NCBI GenBank assembly: GCA_018398805.1
Contig: JAGFBZ010002332.1
Coordinates: 65,001 to 129,000, forward strand
Length of the DNA: 64,000 bases
Reading direction: 5' to 3'
Origin: Hirundichthys speculiger
Lineage: Eukaryota; Chordata; Actinopteri; Beloniformes; Exocoetidae
A program made the translations under genes and the position numbers. Shown piece after piece: positions 1 through 12,619 of this stretch (the stretch's first letter is position 1; every line of letters begins with the position of its first letter). The notes beneath the pieces were generated by a model. It ran no database searches and had not been told where the DNA came from. It saw only the letters and a program-made list of their open reading frames with translations.

Positions 1-1004
1 CATCCGGCGGTTGCAGGTGGCGAAACATTGTGGCACTTTTGGCACCAGAGCAGCACTCTCATTTCGTAAAATGAAGACGGATTGCTGACATTGTGCACTC
101 CCATTTCAAAATTCCAATCACCTCAGAACCCTACAGGCAGGTAAAATTGAAGAAAAACAGGCCTGCTTTAGCCACAGCATGCATCTTACGCTTTTTTTTG
201 CTGGTAACCTTAGTAACCTTTTAATCATGTGCTCCAGCTTCTTTGTATTCACAGGAAAGAACAATTGACATCCCTTTTAATTTTTTGAAATTTATCTTTT
301 TAATCTTGGTATGCAGCACAAATATATATAGAGAAAGTGCAGCATCGCATCTTTATTTGATTCTTTCATCAATCCTAGGTTTCTAACTGTGTTGTCCACC
401 GGCAAAAGCATCCTGCACCGTTGTAGCAGCCACAGTATGACACTGAGAGCGATATTTATGTACGCTCCTCATTTATCCAAGCTCTACACATGGTCAAAGG
501 CGGGAGTAGATTTTGTTTAATGGCACCAAAAAGTTTGGAACTAAGAACATTTTCATGATGAATACCAAGACATGTCTACGTTTCGCCCTGCTCAGTTTGC
601 ACACAAATCTGCTGTGTTGTTGTGCTGTTAACTGGACTAGCGGACCTCAGCTATCAGTTCTGGGGGGGGCCTGAGATGGTCTGGGAAGAGGCTTACATTG
701 GGTTCATGCAGCTGCATTGCCATCCATTCCCACCCTTTCCCTACTTTCTCCCCCTCCACCCTACTGCTGACCGCCATCTCCTCCATCCAGCGCCGCCTCA
801 TCATTATGCTGCTCTTCATCAATATATCCTTAATAATAATAATAATAATAATAGTAAAGCCTATTGATTTTATTTTTAATTGACCAAGAAAATTAATGAT
901 TTGTAATGCATGTAACTTTGTACTCATGTAATCATGTAGTCTTTAATGTTCTGTCTGTGCCCTGATCACACCCAAAAAACAAACACTATATGCAAAGTCT
1001 CAAG
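1..1004. other. No recognised gene
   Basis: I see no exon, RNA gene or recognisable repeat here apart from the (AAT)n tract near its right end. The short overlapping frames at 622-927 on both strands read through that microsatellite and a G-run and look like chance. Confidence 0.6.
831..853. repeat. (AAT)n microsatellite
   Basis: About seven AAT units with one imperfect unit. A second AAT/AAC-rich tract lies inside the following hAT element, around 1134-1183. Confidence 0.9.
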
Positions 1005-1630
1005 TAGGGTTGTCACAATACCAGAATTTCCGTAGTCAATACCAATACTAGCAAATTTCCACGATTCTCGATACTTTATTCAATACCACAACTGAAAAAA
1101 AGCATGTGCTTCTAAAATCATTGGGCTACTTTATTAAATAATAATAATAATAGGCCTAATAATAATAATAACAACAACAATAGGCTAATTATAACAACTG
1201 ACACATCAAACTTGTTTTTAGGCTAAGCTGCACTTAAACAACTTCTCAGGCAGAAACATGAGGTAAAATGGTAAATATGGCTCCACCCAAACAGGAAGTC
1301 ATGTAGTCATTATTATTCTCCTTGTAGTTCAATGACAGAACTGTTGTTCTCATTCACTCACTTTCAGGCTGTTTCCACTGACTGCTGTAAACGTATTGTT
1401 TCATTCTTCAGCTCCGTTTATATATTCACACACGTTTGTTTTGTCTCTGCTCCAAACCATGGCTGTATTATGGTCTAGATGCGCACCACCGTCAGAGCGT
1501 CTTGTTGCCATGACAACTGACCGGAGAGAGACACATGGCGCGTCATGTTTCTGGGCTTCAACTGTGGCTGTGGCCATCAGGTTCGGTTCCGTTCAGATTA
1601 CTGGTAGTGTCGGTTCTTGTGACAACTCTA
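1005..1630. mobile_element. hAT-type MITE with 8-bp target duplication
   Basis: The left end starts TAGGGTTGTCACAATACC. The reverse complement of the right end starts TAGAGTTGTCACAAGAACC, giving a TIR of about 17 bp with few mismatches. The flanks are GTCTCAAG (997-1004) and GTCTCCAG (1631-1638), a 7-of-8 match, and an 8-bp target duplication is the hAT signature. The left end also resembles a teleost repeat known to me by its 'gttgtcacaataccagaattt' opening. No transposase is encoded; the interior has AAT/AAC microsatellite sequence. The 626-bp length fits a non-autonomous element. Confidence 0.8.
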
Positions 1631-1638
1631 GTCTCCAG

Positions 1639-2947
1639 TCTGAGATCATGACAACGCCGTGTTCCAGCAGACAGGTGCTTGTTTACCTGCTGAGGCCGTG
1701 CTGCTGCTCGGACCCGTGTCGTCTCTGGCCTGGCTGCTCCCACCACGAGAGAACACATCTGGCAATTTTGTGCATTTGGCCGCATCCTCGATTTTTTTTT
1801 TCTCTTTTCCCTACATTTATCTGCTCCACACATCTGTTTTTCTGGTGGCTTCTTTCTTTTCAGCATCTCCTCTACCTTGCTTTTTTCTTTTTTTTGCCAG
1901 AAAAATAACGGTCGTCTGTTCTGATGCTTTTTCATTACTCTAAAACCATCCAAATTTACTCCTGCGTGTTCCCCGGATAAGCCGGATGCTTTGAATTAGT
2001 CCTGCCTCTGTGTATGATTTAATTGGCTAGCTTTCGCCCCATAGCTGCAGCTCCATTGGCTAACCTGTGGCTGAAGAGGAAAAAATTGAAGATCCCCCAA
2101 CTTTTGACGAAGGCGACGCCATCGACGAGGAGCATGGAACCCACCGTTCTCTTCGAAAATTCCATTAAATTCAAAGTCAATGGAGACAGAGGGAGATGAC
2201 GCTAACAGCAACTACCTTCGCTAACAGCCACAGGCTGCTACACAGTCACTTGCCCCCGTCAACAGCCTAAACAGCCACCTGAACCGAGTTCTGATGAAGC
2301 CATGAGGACCCCCAAGATCACAGTCAGTTAGCGGAACGTCAGCTTGCCAAGGGTCACGTTGGGGCTCGACCAGAGTTCAGGCTGGGTTCTTTCAGCTCAG
2401 TGCTTGTTTCAGATATTAAAAATCATTGGTGGCCTACAGGCTTGCTCGGCTCGTTACACTCATTTGCTCATTTTTGGATTAACTGACGTTGGGATGAGTC
2501 ATCTCCCATCAATATGGCATCGCCTAGACTTTCATCTGTTGCGTGGTTCTGTTTAAACAAGTAGCTGGTTATTGACCGTTTTCTGCCATTGAAGAGTTTT
2601 CTTGCACTAATTTCCATGTTTGCCAGAAGTTGCCCGTATAATCAGAAGGGCACAACGTGAATGAGTGATCAGAATGCATATGCACCTTCTGACTCAGTAA
2701 CAGCAGTCTGGCTTTCGTCCTTAAGGGTCTTAACATTTCAAGCAAATGTTTGAGGCAAGTACAGTGATTATATTAAAATCCCCCCCCCCTCTCTGCTCTG
2801 AAACTTTCAGTTTTTACATGCTGTGTGACCAAGTACACTCTTACGACAGCTGTGCGGCACTTTACCGCATTGCGTGACAAATAATGAAACAGAAATACAA
2901 TTGACAGTGACTTAGGGTGACTAGGACCTGTTTAATATCTACTGGAT
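1639..2947. other. No recognised gene
   Basis: Reading frames of up to 170 aa on the plus strand and 131 aa on the minus strand start inside the hAT element and run on to about 1950. They are rich in Phe/Ser or Lys/Arg because they cross T-runs, and resemble no protein I know. A C-run lies at about 2780. Confidence 0.5.
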
Positions 2948-3515
2948 CAATTGACCTTTTGGAAAGCAACGCCCCCTCCCTAGTTACTGTTGCTAGTTGG
3001 GTAGGGTGATGAGTGAAAACATCTCTCAGTTAGCATTAGCTCTGGTCCATACATCTATCCCACACCGGAGATATGTTAACATGAGGCAGTCGCAGCATTG
3101 TATTAATATAATTAATACAGTGATGTTAACATCACTAGCCTCACCTTATACCTAACAAAATAAATATCCAGGCCATATATATTTGTAGACAACAAGGCAG
3201 GCTTATAGCTGGCTAGGGACCTCTGGTCCATAGTGGAGAAGTCATCGACACTATGGACCAGAGCTAATGCTAACAGAGAACTCATCACCCTCCCTGCTGC
3301 TAAATCATATTACTTTAACTAAACGGTGGTTAAATCAATCATCAACTAAACAAAGTAAACTTACTTTGGAGTAAATGTAGGTGTGTTTTGTAACTTTCCC
3401 CACGATCAGTGGCTTGTGAGTACGGGCACAATTTAACCTACTGCCTGCTTTTTTCCAGCATTTGTTTTATCTTGGAACTAGGAAAGGGGGGGCGGTGCTT
3501 ACCAAAAGGTCAATT
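2948..3515. mobile_element. Fold-back element (inverted-repeat MITE)
   Basis: The left arm, starting CAATTGACCTTTTGGAAAGC at 2948, matches the reverse complement of the right arm, starting CAATTGACCTTTTGGTAAGC and ending at 3515, for about 33 bp. A second inverted pair lies inside: the block around 3010-3055 containing GTTAGCATTAGCTCTGGTCC is repeated inverted around 3240-3290. The element is thus close to a long hairpin. I could not define a target duplication, so the superfamily is unknown. No coding capacity is seen. Confidence 0.75.
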
Positions 3516-5537
3516 GGGTGAATAAGTGCACTACAGAGCTAACAACTTTTAAACTACCACTACAAAACCAGCCAAGATAGTGGATGATGCAAAACAATGC
3601 CATAATCACATGCCTCATTGGTGAGGCTTGTGATTACCTGTTATTTTAGAACTTGTTCAACAACTCTGGGTTCATCCAACTATCATGGTTTTGGAAGGAC
3701 GGTCATGTTTCTGTTGCAAAACTTGACTGGAGGCATTTTATGCAACATTGAGGTGACCTCATTTCAAGGTTACCACTTGTTAGCTACTTGCTTTTGTCTT
3801 GCATATTCACTTTAATAAAACCTGGAAAAAAAAAGATAGAAACTGCTTAATCTTTTTTTTTTTTTTAAGTGTTTTGATCTACAATGTATATCTTGAGGTC
3901 TGGGAAACAGGCACTTTTGACTCATAAATTTCCAGCATGCAGTTTGATGTGACATTCTCTCTCATCTAAAAGAGGAAGGCACAGTTGATATGGCTGGCTA
4001 TTCTGTGCAATGGTCCTGTTTTTCAAGCACAGATCAGGAATTGTGTCCAACCGGGACCACCCATGCGGAATATACAAGAACTTATGTCACTTTAATGATG
4101 TTGGAAGCTGTGAGTCGTGGTTTAAATTACTTGTTTTTTTTCAACACCATTGGTTTAATGGCACAAATTCTCAGATCTGTCGGTTCAAAGTGAAGACACA
4201 AACACGAATATGCTCCAAAATGGATTGGGGAACAAGAACACTGCTGCAAACGGCTGTGATATTGAAAGCACCTTTCCCTAAATGACCCCAAAAACGTTAC
4301 GCTGAAAAACAAATTATTTCAGGAATGGGGATTTTGTTGTCCCTTTCATGACCTTCCATGGTGAACTTACTTTTTTAAAAATAGGTTTATCCTTCAATTC
4401 AAAACGTTAATAAATAAAAAAAGGCCAACATTTGAAACAACTGAATAACTTTGATGGAACTGAACATTATTTTCAGTTCCTCGAGGAGTTCATTATGTCG
4501 CTCTACATCTAGAACAGTCAGCCAAGCAAGCTTCTCTTGAGATAAAAGACAAATAGAATAAATTCATCCGGCCACACCATCAAAAGGACAGGATGATCTC
4601 GCTCCGCTTCTCCTAATGCTATTGTCTAGTCACTGGCTTCAGACACAGCTGCTTCCTGATCTGCATCAAGTTTTGTGTGTCATCAGCGAGGGGACATCTG
4701 GATGGCGCAGAAAGCATGACATCAGCCAGCGTTGGCTCGACATCGCCTTAGGTAACCCACAATAACAGTTGTTTTTCAGAAGGGTTTGTTTTTTTTGCTA
4801 GATTCACTTTGGCTCACTTTATTTACTTAGATGCCCCTTGGCTTTCTTTTCATGTGTATGTTCTCCTCCTTTTTTTCAATTCTTCCTCTTTCCTTTTGTT
4901 TTCCTCTGTCATGCTCAGGCCATAATTCATATCAAAAGGAAAAAAAAAAAAAAAAGAACTGCTTTTGCCACTTATAGTTTCCTGTTTCCACTGTGATACA
5001 TTACCAGATTTGGCTCTCACATTTGTTTGCAGCATGTGCTTCTGTTAGGCCTTAAATGCAAGGAGCTCATCAACACCGACTGCAGTGAGTGGTGATCCAG
5101 CCTGTTTTGCTCGGAGTGATTGCGGGGAGTCAAAGCGGAGAGAAAAAGGCGTGTCTGCAAAGCTCCGGAGGAACGCGGGTATTCCCCCTTACATGTGTTA
5201 CTCCGCGTAGCTGGGTTGCCCCAGTAAGAAGCAAACAATTGAAATTACTTTTGAACTAATGCTAATTAGGGGAGCTACCATTAACTGGATTGGAGCTATT
5301 AAACATATTTTTAGGGTCATCCAAAAAGGTGGCAGTATACATTACCATGGCTGTAAAAAGAACGGTGTAGAGGTCCCCAACCGCAAACAAAACCTTGAAG
5401 AAAAGACACAAGATCAGGAGTTTGGAACCCTACAAGCTGGAGATAAACTGTTTAAAATAGAGGCAGTTCAAGACCGCTGCCAGGGGTGAAGGTAGATTCA
5501 ATTTCTTGCTGGAGATATCACAGCAGTTTGCCTTGGG
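3516..5537. other. No recognised gene
   Basis: AT-rich sequence with T- and A-runs (about 3851 and 4940). The frames at 3990-4312 and 5017-5238 look like chance. Nothing is identified. Confidence 0.5.
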
Positions 5538-5623
5538 TTCATAGGTGGTTACGAGTCGTCCCCCACAATGCTCCAGACAGTTCATAGGTGGTTACGAGTC
5601 GTCCCCCACAATGCTCCAGACAG
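5538..5623. repeat. Perfect 43-bp tandem duplication
   Basis: A 43-bp unit beginning TTCATAGGTGGTTACGAGTC and ending CTCCAGACAG is present twice, head to tail (5538-5580 and 5581-5623), with no differences. The perfect identity suggests either a recent slippage event or an assembly artefact. Confidence 0.95.
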
Positions 5624-6170
5624 TAGAGTTGAAAATAGTTGTTCATAATCTCCTGTCTTTTCTTGTTCGTGATATCGCTGTATAGAGGACACTTCTTTGT
5701 AAATCTAAAACAGCTGCAATACTGAAGGTAGCTCTCACTTTAACTAGCTGTAATAGGAGATTATAACACGTACTGGGACAGTTGAGAGACTATTTTTAAA
5801 ATGACTATAAAGCACGTTTTCTTGTGTACGATGGCATAAGCTTAACCTGTCTGCTTTTTTTGTTCTCTTTTCCACTACCGTGACTAGATTAGAATGTACT
5901 TCTGGAGAGACAGATGCTCTTTGCTCTTATCAGACCTGCTTTCCATCAAAAATCTCTTTCTGAAACAATGTTCCAGACTGTTGATTTAACCCTTGGGGTT
6001 AGCCTGTACAATACAGATCCCTCCAAGAACAATATCTGCATTAATCCAAGGTGGAAAAAGAAGTCCTCAGTCACATATTGAGTCTCAGACACCTCAGACA
6101 GATTGGTACACATAGCAGGGTTGGACAGAATAAGGCTGAAGACGGGTAAACACTGCATACCTGTGAGAAC
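5624..6170. other. No recognised gene
   Basis: No gene or repeat recognised. A 70-aa minus-strand frame (5946-6158) has no recognisable motif. Confidence 0.5.
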
Positions 6171-6262
6171 AATTTGAGAACCATGATGGTGGTAGCGTGA
6201 TGGTTTAGGCCTACATCACTGCATATGGGCTGCCTGGTGCTGAAGGTTTTTTTTTTCACCTA
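6171..6262 (+). pseudogene. Possible Tc1/mariner transposase scrap
   Basis: A plus-strand frame around 6180-6235 reads HDGGSVMV, a stop, then AYITAYGLPGAEG. This resembles the HGGGSVMVWG block with the following small hydrophobic stretch of Tc1/mariner transposases. It carries a stop codon and has no neighbouring transposase sequence that I can follow. It could be chance; the call rests on one short motif. Confidence 0.35.
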
Positions 6263-7029
6263 CAGAGAGGAAGTAGCTATATTTCCTGATGCAGACGACT
6301 GATCACCAGGATAATTGGAAATGTCCAACTGTCCATTTTCAATGCCCTCCTAATTCAGGTCTCAGGGCAGGGGACATAAAAGTAATGAAATGATATTTTT
6401 GCCTTAAATGTTTAATTAGGTTCTCCTCACTACTTCACATTCATACTTGCAGATGTACGAGCATCTGATGACGCCTTAGGGCAGGTTTATGCAGACACAC
6501 AGCATTGTGAGTGGTTCACTTTCAAGCACCACTGCACATTTACTGTCGAAGAAGCATTTGCCCTGAGAGCATGGGCTGTTTTTTTTTTTCCTTTGTTTTC
6601 TTTTAATACTTTTATTCTTTTCAAAAAGAAAAAAAAAACCCTCCTTGCTGAATAAATTCTCTCCCAGATGGACACAACTCGAGTCTGGAGCTTGGGTGGT
6701 ATGACGTTGGGAACAAGGTTGATGCCTTAATCAGAGTTCTGGTGCAACAGGGACAAAAACGGCGACGCTGATAACAGTCATGTGGCGTGCTGCTATTTGA
6801 CTATGAGTGCTTGGACCGTGACTTTGGAATGGAAGAGTGGAATCCATCAAAGTTGGCTCTTTCATTTCTCAGCTTCCCTCCTCCACGTTAATGAGGCTGA
6901 ACGTCACATCGGCCCCGATGCATTCATTAGAGCGAGAGTGCGTGCAATGTCGGAAAATGAACCCTATATACAGTCGAAACAGAGGTGAACTGACAGTTTG
7001 GGAAAATACTGTGAAATTGAAGAATGTTT
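6263..7029. other. No recognised gene
   Basis: Unique-looking sequence with T-runs near 6580. No gene recognised. Confidence 0.5.
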
Positions 7030-7620
7030 TCCTGTTTTAGGTCAATTAGAAGTCCTTTTAAAATCTCAAATTTACATACGCTTGGTTGGCAAACTTTTGA
7101 ACTTGGTCCAAACCTTCTGGGTAGCCCACCACAAGCTTCTTACGATACCTTAATGGAGTTTTTGTCCATTTCTGACAGAAATGGTGGAGCTGAGTCAAGT
7201 TTGTGGGTCTTACTGCTTTCATATGCCTTTTCAACACAGCCCACAAATTTTCTATAGGGATTGACATCAGTGATTTATGATGGCCATTGCCTTCATCTTG
7301 CTGTTTCTTCAGCCACTTTGTAATTAATCTGGAGGTACGTTCCATTTGGACCACACATCCATCCATAAACTTTGACTTTTTGATGATGTATTGAGATGTT
7401 ACTTCAACATATAGCCACATAATCTTGATTTCCTTTGTGATGTGCACCAGCCACCTCCTGGACAACATGATGATGCTGCCACCCCCATGCTTCATAGTGG
7501 GCATGGTGATGTTCTGAGACCTGCAAGCATCCACCTTTTCCTTTCAAACATATGGAAGTAATGACTGTCACATTTGGCTGCTTCTCCAAAAAAAAAAATA
7601 AAAAAAAGATTCTTGTCCCC
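7030..7620 (-). pseudogene. Tc1-like transposase, 3' half, decayed
   Basis: The minus-strand frame (7058-7534, 158 aa) carries the blocks TMKHGGGSI, TSRLITKWLKK, IPIENLWAVLKRHMKAVRP and TNLTQLHHFCQKW in the order expected for a Tc1 DDE transposase. It ends with the typical GYPEGLDQVQKF tail. PIENLW carries the final catalytic acid of the DD34E triad. The second aspartate block (normally DNAP.H or DPKH) is replaced by QMERTS, and WPSQSPDLN is lost between KKQ and IPIEN, so the protein is dead. The N-terminal helix-turn-helix half is missing and sequence past an A-run at about 7590 is unrelated. The left side near 7066-7090 contains a Tc1-style terminal stretch (tttacatacgcttgg). Confidence 0.88.
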
Positions 7621-7770
7621 ATGATGAGCTATAAACTGTAATCAGTTTGGTCATAGGGCACCTCCTCCCCTCTGCTGTTCCTGTGAGTCCCAGGTGTGGG
7701 AAAGTGGCAGTACTCCCTCATCCCTTCGGGGATACTTGTTAAACCACAGGGAGCAGCTTGGTGGTCACTG
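7621..7770. other. No recognised gene
   Basis: A short unannotated spacer between the Tc1 remnant and the next open frame. Confidence 0.4.
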
Positions 7771-8030
7771 CTACAAGGTGGATGAGCTTATCAGCCATTG
7801 ACGTTGGGCAGATGATTTGAGTTTCACAAACAGTCCTGTGAGCTGACTACTGCCAGGGCCGTTAAGGTAGAGGTAGCGCCATGTGTTCCTTTTTAAACCA
7901 CTGTAAGACTTCACGGTCTGAATGAGCTCATGGAGAGGATTGGAGTAGTAACTTTCTCTCACTGGGAGTTCTTTTCCAAATGTATTGATTAATTTCTTCT
8001 CGTTTTCCTTACAATTGTCTGATTGTGTCA
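7771..8030 (-). other. Unrecognised open frame, 63 aa or longer
   Basis: The minus strand is open from about 8027 down to a stop at 7771, with an internal ATG at 7962. It contains the segments NTFGKELPVRESYYSNPLH, ELIQTVKSYSGLKRNTWRY and LNGPGSSQLTGLFVKLKSS. The composition is protein-like, with balanced charged, polar and aromatic residues and no homopolymer bias, unlike most frames in this window. I recognise no family and see no clear splice acceptor. It may be a scrap of a transposon or a processed gene, or chance. Confidence 0.25.
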
Positions 8031-11000
8031 GTCAGAAGCTTCTAATGTTAAAACAGCATCATGTCAAAGTTCTTATTTGCTGTTAATTTTTGTTTGTGTA
8101 GACTTCCAGATGAGAAACAAAAGGGAAAAAAAAAAAATCTCTAAATTATTCTCTCTTCATATGCTTACATATAGCAGCTTAAGAAATTATGAATCCTAAC
8201 TCATCTTTTTTAGTTTTTGTGTCAGTTTCTAAAAAAGACTGCAAATCCATTTACCTCTGCTGACATTTTCTATTTCTCTAAATGTAGGGCAGGACTGTAG
8301 TTAAGAACAGACAAATTATGGGACTGAAAGATTAAAAAGGAAAAAAAAAAAACCTCTTTGAACTCTGTTATTCGCACCAATGAGTTGGTGCTGAAACACC
8401 ACAGGAATAAGCAACCAGGTTTACCCCTTAAAATGACACTTTCAATAAATATTCCAAAAGTCACATACATTTTCTAGTCACGCTTTGAGAATCAAAACTT
8501 TATATTTATCTAACCTTAATCTCTTTTTAAAATCTATTCACTAGAACTGAGCAAAGCAAAGTCCCCAAATCTCCTTTTCCTTTTTTTCTCCACAAATTCC
8601 CAGCGCGGCGCCTGCTGTACATTTGATCCTTTTTGTGCTGCAGCATAAGAGGGCCAGGGGCAGGCAGACAACAATATGGAGAAAGTAGTGGATATGTTAC
8701 ATCGCAGGGGGGCAATAGGGGGGTGGTAATAAACCTGCAGAGCTTCAGAATGGTACATATTAGAAGCTGCCTGTGTGGAGAATGCACAAGGAGGAATTTG
8801 AAAGAGGTCACGGGCGGTCACTCGCAAAGAGTGCTTATCAGCTATCTTGAGACGCTATCTGTCACGCAACTGGATAGACAGGAGTCGTCTTTGACTTGGA
8901 TGGCGTATGTGTCACTCAACAGGCATGCCTTTATGCATTCCGCTGCCCTTATTTACTGGCGGCGATGTCATTGCAGCTCATGCAGCTCTTGCTTCCTTCC
9001 TTTTCATTTGGATACTTTCTGGACTGCGACGGACACTCCTTCCTCGGCCCTATCTCTCCATCACTGCCTCTGTCATTTTCTTCTGTAACACTACCTGCCT
9101 CTTATTCTCCCTTTATGTACACGATGTCGCAGACAGCCAGTGAACTTGAATTCGATTCAAGTGTCATGCATCTACTCCACTTTGATCAGACGTGGCTATT
9201 GTCTGCCGTCCGAGACATAGCCTGGAATTGCCTCCTGATATGCCCCCGCTCCGGTAAAGTGAGATGTGAGCCCCCTCTGTGCTCTGCCAAACACAGGGAG
9301 CTTTTGTGTGTACATGCGGGTGCATGTGTGCAGTGTATAAAAGAGAGGAGAGAGTGTAGCAAGCCAGAGCGCATTAGCATGGTTTGCTAGCCTGCACACT
9401 AATGCAGATCAGGGCTCTATAATAGCCAGGGTTCATTCAGAGTCATCATTCTCCCACAGATTTCAGCAGCCACATGCTATATGGCGGAGAAAAGGGGGGG
9501 TGGGGGGGGGATTTCGGCAGATCTCTCTGGCTGATTAGGGTTCCCTGTTCGTTCTGTACCGCAGACACAAAGAACGGCCATATCTAATTTCCTATTTGCC
9601 GCAAGTATCCCTGTTAACGCAGTCATAGAGACACCCACACCATCTCATAGCGGCCAATTAAATTAATGAATGGATCGTTTTGATCCACAGCCAGTACAAT
9701 TCCACCTCTTCGACTCTTGTCAACAAAAGCCTAATTATTTTTTCTTCAGTGGCCGCGTCGGAAAAACGAAGAAAACCCACCTTGGAGTCATTGACAAAGC
9801 TTTCCCTCTTCAAGTTGCGCTTTTCTTTTTTCTTTTGTTTTATTTTTCAGGAGTTGCAAAGTGACATTTTCAGGAGCAGAGCAAAAAAAAAAGAAAAAGT
9901 GATTAAAAGGCATAAGGAAAGGACAGAGACTCTGAAAGAGGGAATGCAAGAGTGATTCAAACGAGTGCTTTGGATATGCCTGGGGTTTAAGAGCTTTGAG
10001 AAATATAGCCAAAATGAAACCGTCAGCAGAGCACAGAAGGACGGCTTCCATCCAAAACTATAATTTCCCAGCAGTCATTTTGAGAGAGGTGCATCTCCTA
10101 AAGAAAAGAAGATGAGCTTTCACCAAGAAAAAGAAAAAGCTTTCACAAACTTTCATAACCCACCCTATAAGTCATTTTTACACAAACACCTAACCAGTTA
10201 TGAGAGCCTTTCAAGAATATTTAGTTAACATTAGCTAATCTACCAACCCGAATGGTATATGTGGGTTGTTTAACCTACGGTGTTGTTGCAGAGAGTTCAA
10301 TGGTCCATTCAAAAGATGAAAACTGCAACTATCTCCACCTTGCTAATCAATCCACAACCACCAAGCTTGTTGCTGCACTAAAACCATACAGCCACTCCAT
10401 TATCCACCTGTAGGCCCGGAGCCTAAAGCTTTGGTCCCACCAGCCTTGGAAGAACTGCAATCCAGCTACGTAGTTCTTTTCCCCAGTTCTCAGGAGCGTA
10501 TCACAAGGAAAGCACCTAAGATCGCCGCATGTTCAGCTGGATTCATGAGATAAGGTTTGTCCGAAGGTTTTCGAGATCATGTGAGAATTGCGCTGCTCAT
10601 TTAAGTCGGCGTTCTCACTACATCATATCCTTTCCGCAGTTTTACATATAAATAGAGGAGCGGCGTCTAATAAAATGTCCTTTTCAATCTCTAAAATTAA
10701 CCTCTGAATTTTTAATACACCGGATCATGCAGGTTAACTTGCCGATGCACAGGTCGGATGATGGCTGGTGGTGTTTTAATTTGAAAAACGACTGGATTCT
10801 CTATGCAAATCTTTTCTTGGACTTGCTGCCGACATGAAGAGCCATGTGTAAATTGACGGGGCTTAACCAGAGCTGAGCGTCAAAACAGACTCAGGGTGTG
10901 CATCTTTAGCATCACTCCCCACAATATCACATGTGGAGAGTGATGAGGTCAGAACCTTGACTCCAAACTTTTCTTGTTCTAATAATAATGGTGAAACATA

Positions 11001-11227
11001 TGTGTTGACCCCTGTTTGATTTGACTGAAATGTTGTTTGTCTGGTTTAACATGGGTCACGACAAGGCCACGGCAAAGAAAATGCAGATTTGAGCCATATT
11101 TGGTGGATATGTGGTTGAGTTCAGGCAGCCAGACTCACCCTGAGTCAGTCAGTGGCATCAATTCTGAATATGGGCCAAAATTCTGCGAGGTTGGAGCCAA
11201 ACATTCTGTGATTTCTGGAATGGATCT
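8031..11227. other. No recognised gene; possible regulatory DNA
   Basis: Frames at 8527-9400 (up to 164 aa) overlap on both strands and show no known motif. A G-run pair, G7-T-G10, lies at about 9494-9511. The AT-balanced stretch 9540-9665 (with ccaattaaattaatgaa) and the octamer-type site ATGCAAAT at 10803-10810 look like vertebrate regulatory DNA, but conservation cannot be tested here. Confidence 0.4.
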
Positions 11228-11268
11228 AGAAATCATTCTCGTCCTCGAGGGCCACTGCCCTGCAAGTA
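11228..11268. repeat. Fragment of a fish hAT terminal repeat
   Basis: The stretch containing TCGTCCTCGAGGGCCACTGC and CCTGCAAG resembles the terminal repeat 'tcctggtcctcgagggcc' seen more fully at 54717-54931. It is short and isolated. Confidence 0.45.
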
Positions 11269-12619
11269 TGTAGAGTAAGATGCAAAACAGCGGCATGTGC
11301 CCAGACAATCTGACCACAACGAGGGCCCCGACACGTCCATAAGATTCTTGTGCAACTGCTTCTGAAAGATCACATGTCCAAGAAGGGTTGCTAAAGAGGG
11401 AAATATTGAAAACTTCCTGAGCGTCACACAGATCAAACTATTTGTGCCAAACCTGAACTTGTACCGACACGCTCCCTAATCCGCTTAACCCCAGTCAGGA
11501 GTTATGAGATCCCAACTTTGCAAGGAGATGGATGGTTTGGACAAACAAGTAAAACAAATGATGAGGTTTCAGAAGTCCACCCATGTGGTGATAACTGACA
11601 CTTTCATCATAACCAGCACCTCTCTAAAGGTCATATCTGGGAGACAACTTTCCGGGAGCTTCACGTTTTCAAGGCTGTCATAAAAATGCACCTGTTCAAA
11701 GTCAAAGTCTTGTGTATTTTGTAATCTTCCTAACTGATGACAGCTTCTAGCAGTTGGTGAGGAAATTTGATGCTTGACAAAAGATAAGCATAAGTGAACA
11801 GAGTTGAGTCCAGACAAACTGGTGACAGTGATAGAAAGAATAAACATGGTGTCATATGGAGTCATATCAATAACTCAGTGACTGGCTAATAAGCCAATTA
11901 TTTACTCTGATTGCTTGCACAATTTTTCCCCCCCCGTTATTGAGTCACAAAGTAATTTAATTAAGTTTCTCCCATATGGCACCATTAAGTTCACCATGGC
12001 AATTCATATTTCATGGAGTTTACACACATGACATATTAGCACTTGCAAATGTGATAGATAAATCAAGTACGGCTGTTAATTAAGCCTGACATCATAATTT
12101 GTGTAGCATTATTGTTCTTAAATAGTCAGTCTTGTCTGCAAGATTAAACAATAAGGAGAGTAGATAATTGACTCCATATGGTCCTTAACATCAAAGCCTG
12201 AATGGATTAGCTCAGGTTAATAGAAATGTAAAGTAGACACATGTAATGCTAACAGAACTCCCATAGTCATGTATCACAGCAGGTGCCTAATCCATAACAA
12301 TCTGTGACCTGCTTGTGTGCAAACCGTCTCAGCCCGACAGAGTCGAGACGCTTTTTAATGCTCGACGAGGTATTACAGGAATGCAAAGTGGCACATGGAA
12401 CATCTCAATTTTATTTGCAGTGATCAAAATTGTTCAGTTTCAGCCTGTTGTTTCTGGTAAAGATCTCTGAACAATTTTACGTATTCCCTATACACCACCA
12501 TTACCTCACCAAAGTGATGGGAAATGATATTTTATCAGGCATGGGAAGGAGAGACTTTTCTGACATCTCTTGGCTTCTCTGTTCCATTTCCTGAGAAGAA
12601 GCATCATATTTTCTTCTTT
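11269..12619. other. No recognised gene
   Basis: No exon or repeat recognised. The stretch 12060-12200 is rich in TAAT and ATTATTGT cores and is listed in the findings as a candidate regulatory block. Confidence 0.45.

Noticed and set aside
1396..1908. 170-aa plus-strand frame
   Set aside because: It begins inside the hAT element and continues through T-rich sequence; Cys/Ser/Phe-rich and unrelated to any family.
8896..9390. 164-aa plus-strand frame
   Set aside because: Overlapping frames of similar length on both strands, no motif, no splice or start context.
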